Position numbers and translations under genes: made by a program
Shown: positions 5,570 through 8,560 of the stretch, piece by piece
Layout of the letters: every line of letters begins with the position of its first letter
Position numbering within the stretch: position 1 is the first letter of the stretch
Assembly: GCA_947626705.1 (NCBI GenBank)
Contig: CANQTJ010000067.1
Location: 1-8,560 of the forward strand
Length of the DNA stretch: 8,560 bases
Reading direction: 5' to 3'
Source of the DNA: an uncultured Clostridia bacterium
GTDB lineage: Bacteria > Bacillota > Clostridia > TANB77 > CAG-508
The notes under the pieces: generated by a model
Seen by the model: only the letters and a program-made list of their open reading frames with translations
Database searches by the model: none
What the model was told of the DNA's origin: nothing

Positions 5570-5851
5570 ATGATTAAACCATTAGGAAGTAGAGTATTAA
5601 TAAAAATGAAAGAAGGCGAAGAAACTACAAAAAGTGGAATAATACTATCAAGTGCTGCTCAAGAAAAACCACAAATAGCAGAAGTAATAGAAGTTGGACC
5701 AGGGGAAAAAATAGACGGAAAATTAGAAGAAATGTATGTAAAAAAAGGAGATAATATAATTGTTAGTAAATATTCTGGAACAGAAGTAAAATATGAAGGT
5801 ATAGAATATTTAATTGTAAAGCAAGATGATATATTAGCAATAGTAGAATAA
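5570..5851 (+). CDS. groES: co-chaperonin GroES
   Basis: This 93-residue protein forms the heptameric lid of the GroEL chamber in the cytoplasm. It starts IKPLGSRVLIKM, carries the mobile loop (about 16-33) with the GroEL-contacting IIL at 24-26, then VGPG (42-45), KKGDNIIVSKYSGTEVKYEG and a DDILAIVE end, all normal for the family. The start has a textbook Shine-Dalgarno, AAAGGAGGT (5555-5563). It is the first gene of the CIRCE-controlled groES-groEL operon, 22 bases ahead of groEL. Confidence 0.97.
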   Translation: MIKPLGSRVLIKMKEGEETTKSGIILSSAAQEKPQIAEVIEVGPGEKIDGKLEEMYVKKGDNIIVSKYSGTEVKYEGIEYLIVKQDDILAIVE

Positions 5852-5873
5852 TTTGGAAGGAGATTGATATAAA

Positions 5874-7511
5874 ATGGCAAAACAAATAAAATTTGGAGAA
5901 GATGCAAGAAAATCTTTATTAGAAGGAGTTAATAAGTTAGCAGATACTGTAAAAGTTACATTAGGACCAAAAGGAAGAAATGTAGTTTTAGATAAGAGCT
6001 TTGGTGCACCACTAATAACAAATGATGGTGTTACAATAGCAAAAGACATAGAATTAGAAGATAAATTTGAAAATATGGGAGCAAGACTTGTTAAAGAAGT
6101 TTCTGAAAAAACAAATGATGTTGCAGGTGATGGAACAACAACAGCTACTGTTTTAGCACAAAGTATGATAAAAGAAGGAGTTAAAAATGTAGCAGCAGGT
6201 GCAGATCCAATGGCAATGAAAAGAGGTATAGATAAAGCAGTAAAAGTAGCTGTTGAAGAATTGCAAAAAATAAGTGTACCAGTAAGTGGAAAAGAAGACA
6301 TAGCAAGAGTTGCAAGTATTTCAGCAAATAATAATGAAATAGGAGAATTAATAGCAGAAGCTATGGAAAAAGTATCAAAAGATGGAGTTATAACAATAGA
6401 AGAATCAAAAACTTCAAATACAGAATTAAATGTTGTAGAAGGTATGCAATTTGATAAAGGATATGTTTCTCCATATATGGTAACAGATACTGAAAAAATG
6501 GAAGCTATAATTGACAATCCATATATCCTAATAACAGATAAAAAAATAAGTAATATTCAAGAGATATTACCATTATTAGAAGCATTAATGCAACAATCAG
6601 GAAAACTAGTAATAATTTGTGATGATATAGAAGGCGAAGCATTATCAACACTAGTACTTAATAAATTAAGAGGTGTATTAAATGTTGTAGCTGTTAAAGC
6701 ACCAGGATTTGGAGATAAGAGAAAGGCTATGCTTGAAGATATAGCAATTTTAACAGGTGGAGAAGTTATAACATCAGATTTAGGATTAGAACTAAAAGAT
6801 ACACAAATAGAACAGTTAGGAAGAGCAAGACAAGTAAAGGTTCAAAAGGAAAATACAATAATTGTTGATGGAGCAGGAAATAAAGAACAAATATCAGCAA
6901 GAGTTAATCAAATAAGAACACAAATAGAAGAAACAAAAAGTGAATATGATAAAGAAGGATTACAAGAAAGACTTGCAAAAATTGCAGGAGGAGTTGCTGT
7001 AATTGAAGTTGGAGCTGCTACAGAAACAGAAATGAAAGAGAAAAAATTAAGAATAGAAGATGCATTATCTGCAACAAAAGCAGCGGTAGAAGAAGGAATT
7101 GTTGCAGGTGGAGGAACAGCATTAATAAATGTAACATCAGCAGTAGAAAAAACTGTAAATGAATTATCAGGTGGAGAAAAATTAGGAGCAGAGATTATAT
7201 TGAAAGCATTAGAAGAACCTGTAAAACAAATTGCAAGAAATGCAGGTTTAGAGCCAGCAGTAATTGTAGATAATGTTAAAAAATCACAAGTAGGAATAGG
7301 ATTTGATGCAAGTAAAGAACAATATGTAGATATGAAAAAATCAGGAATAGTAGATCCAACAAAAGTTACAAGAAGTGCGTTACAAAATGCAGCATCAATT
7401 GCATCAATGGTTATAACAACAGAGAGTTTAGTTACAGATGCACCAGAGCCAAAATCATGTAATTGTGGACATGACAATGGAATGGGAGCAGGAATGGACG
7501 GAATGTATTAG
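5874..7511 (+). CDS. groEL: chaperonin GroEL (60 kDa)
   Basis: This 545-residue protein is a full-length group I chaperonin, the ATP-driven double-ring folding machine. Nucleotide-site motifs are TLGPKGRNV (29-37), TNDGVT (49-54) and AGDGTTTATVLA (84-95, with D86), and AAVEEGIVAGGGTAL is the family signature. The apical domain lies roughly in the middle third. The C-terminus is a short Met/Gly-type tail preceded by a Cys-Asn-Cys sequence (SCNCGHDNGMGAGMDGMY), which is less common than a plain GGM repeat. AAGGAG (5857-5862) serves the ATG. Codon use is strongly biased to A/T-ending codons, as expected for a highly expressed gene here, and CGG is absent. Confidence 0.98.
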   Translation: MAKQIKFGEDARKSLLEGVNKLADTVKVTLGPKGRNVVLDKSFGAPLITNDGVTIAKDIELEDKFENMGARLVKEVSEKTNDVAGDGTTTATVLAQSMIKEGVKNVAAGADPMAMKRGIDKAVKVAVEELQKISVPVSGKEDIARVASISANNNEIGELIAEAMEKVSKDGVITIEESKTSNTELNVVEGMQFDKGYVSPYMVTDTEKMEAIIDNPYILITDKKISNIQEILPLLEALMQQSGKLVIICDDIEGEALSTLVLNKLRGVLNVVAVKAPGFGDKRKAMLEDIAILTGGEVITSDLGLELKDTQIEQLGRARQVKVQKENTIIVDGAGNKEQISARVNQIRTQIEETKSEYDKEGLQERLAKIAGGVAVIEVGAATETEMKEKKLRIEDALSATKAAVEEGIVAGGGTALINVTSAVEKTVNELSGGEKLGAEIILKALEEPVKQIARNAGLEPAVIVDNVKKSQVGIGFDASKEQYVDMKKSGIVDPTKVTRSALQNAASIASMVITTESLVTDAPEPKSCNCGHDNGMGAGMDGMY

Positions 7512-7514
7512 AAT

Positions 7515-7543
7515 TTGACAAAATTAAAAATATAGGGTAATAT
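7515..7543 (+). promoter_or_regulatory. promoter immediately after groEL
   Basis: TTGACA (7515-7520) begins three bases after the groEL stop, with TAATAT (7538-7543) 17 bases on. A start near 7550 would produce either a leader of about 160 bases for the acetyltransferase gene or a separate RNA of about 135 bases ending at the terminator. Confidence 0.6.
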
Positions 7544-7549
7544 AATTAA

Positions 7550-7685
7550 TATTAAGAGTATATCTAGATATTAAATATCGAGCGATATAGAATAATCAAA
7601 ATAGAAAGATTATTTACACAGAGGTAAGATTAAATATATAAAGCCTTACTGAGGAGTCTTAAAAGATTTCTTAGTGAGGCTTTTT
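7550..7685 (+). ncRNA. possible small structured RNA or attenuator leader
   Basis: Between promoter and terminator lie several pairings: GATAT-TAA-ATATC (7567-7579), the competing ATATCG-AG-CGATAT (7575-7588), AATAATC with GATTATT (7591-7597 and 7608-7614), then the terminator. GGTAAG (7623-7628) can pair with CTTACT (7645-7650), the left arm of the terminator, giving an alternative anti-terminator. I recognise no known riboswitch or T-box core. Confidence 0.35.
7640..7685 (+). terminator. long intrinsic terminator between groEL and the acetyltransferase gene
   Basis: Positions 7640-7659 pair with 7664-7683 in a continuous 20-bp stem, with four G-U wobbles and a TAAA loop, ending in five T. 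It is the only terminator seen after groEL, and it lies 26 bases ahead of the next start codon. Confidence 0.85.
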
Positions 7686-7711
7686 AATTAAAATGTAGAA
7701 GGAGGAAAAAT

Positions 7712-8185
7712 ATGAAAATAAGAGAGGCTAAAATTGAAGATTTAAAGCAAATTACAATTATACAAGAACAAATTCAAGATTTACATTTAAAAGAAAGACC
7801 AGAAATTTTTAAAGAAAAAAATATGAATATGATAGAACAAGAGTTAATACAAATTATGAATAGTAAAGAAGAAACAATAATTGTTGCAGTAGATGAAAAA
7901 TCCATAATATATGGTATATTAATATATAAAATAAAGGAAATAAAAAATCATATAAATTTACAAGATTCAAAAATTTTATGGGTAGATGATATTGGAGTTA
8001 ATGAAAAATATAGGAAAAATGGTATAGGAAAGAAATTAATGGAGGAAGCGGAGAATATAGCTCGATTACAAAAATGTAACAGGTTAGAATTGAATTGTTG
8101 GTCATTTAATAAAGACGCATTAGAATTTTATAAAAGTTTAGAATTAACAACACAAAGAAATATAATGGAAAAAGAAATTATATAA
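7712..8185 (+). CDS. GNAT family N-acetyltransferase, substrate unknown
   Basis: This 157-residue protein has the GNAT fold. It opens MKIREAKIEDLKQI, a typical beta1-alpha1 start. The beta4 strand ILWVDDIGV (88-96) leads into the acetyl-CoA pyrophosphate loop RKNGIGKKLM (101-110, the R/QxxGxG motif), followed by helix alpha3, the beta5 strand NRLELNCW (123-130) and the NKDALEFYKSLE segment (133-144) with the usual tyrosine Y140. The acceptor could be a protein N-terminus, a small amine or an antibiotic; nothing visible decides it. AAGGAGG (7699-7705) precedes the ATG at ideal spacing. It stands alone between a terminator and the tRNA genes. Arginine is encoded by AGA, AGG and CGA, not CGG. 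Confidence 0.88.
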   Translation: MKIREAKIEDLKQITIIQEQIQDLHLKERPEIFKEKNMNMIEQELIQIMNSKEETIIVAVDEKSIIYGILIYKIKEIKNHINLQDSKILWVDDIGVNEKYRKNGIGKKLMEEAENIARLQKCNRLELNCWSFNKDALEFYKSLELTTQRNIMEKEII

Positions 8186-8258
8186 GTAGTGAACTGTAAC
8201 AAAAAAATAAAAATCAATAAAAAATTTAAAAATCAATAATAAAAAATTAAAAAAACTC

Positions 8259-8287
8259 TTGACAGTGATAAAAAAATGATTTATAAT
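8259..8287 (+). promoter_or_regulatory. consensus promoter of the tRNA-Gly genes
   Basis: TTGACA (8259-8264) and TATAAT (8282-8287), both perfect, are 17 bases apart. The expected start near 8294 is about 15 bases before the mature tRNA 5' end. The AT-rich stretch 8186-8258 upstream may serve as an UP element. Confidence 0.88.
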
Positions 8288-8308
8288 TTATAACTGTTAG
8301 GAGTACAT

Positions 8309-8382
<74 letters not shown>

Positions 8383-8502
8383 ATAATACAATATTAATAA
8401 AGGTTAGTAAAGATATCTGTAAAAAACAATGTTTAAAATATTTAACTAGTTTTTAAATTACTTATTATAAAAGATTTTTAGATTATTATAAAAATAATAT
8501 AT

Positions 8503-8560
<58 letters not shown>

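Noticed and set aside
5834..7477. Long minus-strand open frames across groEL
   Set aside because: They arise from the codon bias of groEL on the other strand; the translations are Ser/Thr/Ile-rich and low in complexity.
8383..8502. Separate promoter or terminator between the two tRNA-Gly genes
   Set aside because: There are only AT-rich short repeats, no -35/-10 pair and no GC-bearing hairpin with a T run.

Overview
The window comes from a very AT-rich, spore-forming, low-GC Gram-positive bacterium, most likely an uncultured or gut-type member of the Clostridia. This rests on spoIIM, a perfect Spo0A box, a CIRCE-controlled groES-groEL pair, a TmcAL-type tRNA-modification ligase, strong Shine-Dalgarno sequences, AGA-dominated arginine usage and an encoded CCA end on tRNA.

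Layout. Positions 1-650 (minus strand) hold the N-terminal half of TmcAL. A divergent region with a consensus promoter and a structured leader precedes rnhA (880-1320). A Spo0A box and promoter precede an unrecognised 265-residue protein (1513-2310) that looks like a degenerate HD-GYP fold. Next come an endonuclease Q homologue (2390-3579), spoIIM (3651-4281) and a XerD-type recombinase (4369-5250) with a terminator. The heat-shock pair groES-groEL (5570-7511) sits behind a promoter with one clear CIRCE and a second CIRCE-like palindrome. A promoter, a structured leader or small RNA and a long terminator (7515-7685) precede a GNAT acetyltransferase (7712-8185). The window ends in tandem identical tRNA-Gly(UCC) genes.

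The main discovery candidate concerns decoding. The codon CGG occurs in frame only three times in all the genes of this window: twice in the endonuclease Q gene and once in spoIIM. Each is preceded by a U-ending codon (NNU CGG A/U). At two of the three, the reading frame of a conserved family is broken exactly there and is restored by skipping one base, so that the next codon read is GGA (Gly). At the third, the zero frame stops on the next codon, while a +1 shift gives Tyr-Gly plus a short tail, which fits the family C-terminus as I remember it. Changing the meaning of CGG would not rescue these genes; only a +1 shift does. I infer that CGG is unassigned or starved in this organism and acts as a +1 frameshift site resolved by tRNA-Gly. 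The alternative is three coincident indels or decay events. The tRNA-Gly(UCC) seen here has a normal 7-base anticodon loop, so out-of-frame binding in the A site is more likely than a quadruplet-reading version of this tRNA.

Other points of interest are a 17-bp hairpin that buries the spoIIM ribosome-binding site, a leader upstream of rnhA containing a mini-ORF with a fourth U-CGG, and palindromic operator candidates at the xerD and groE promoters.
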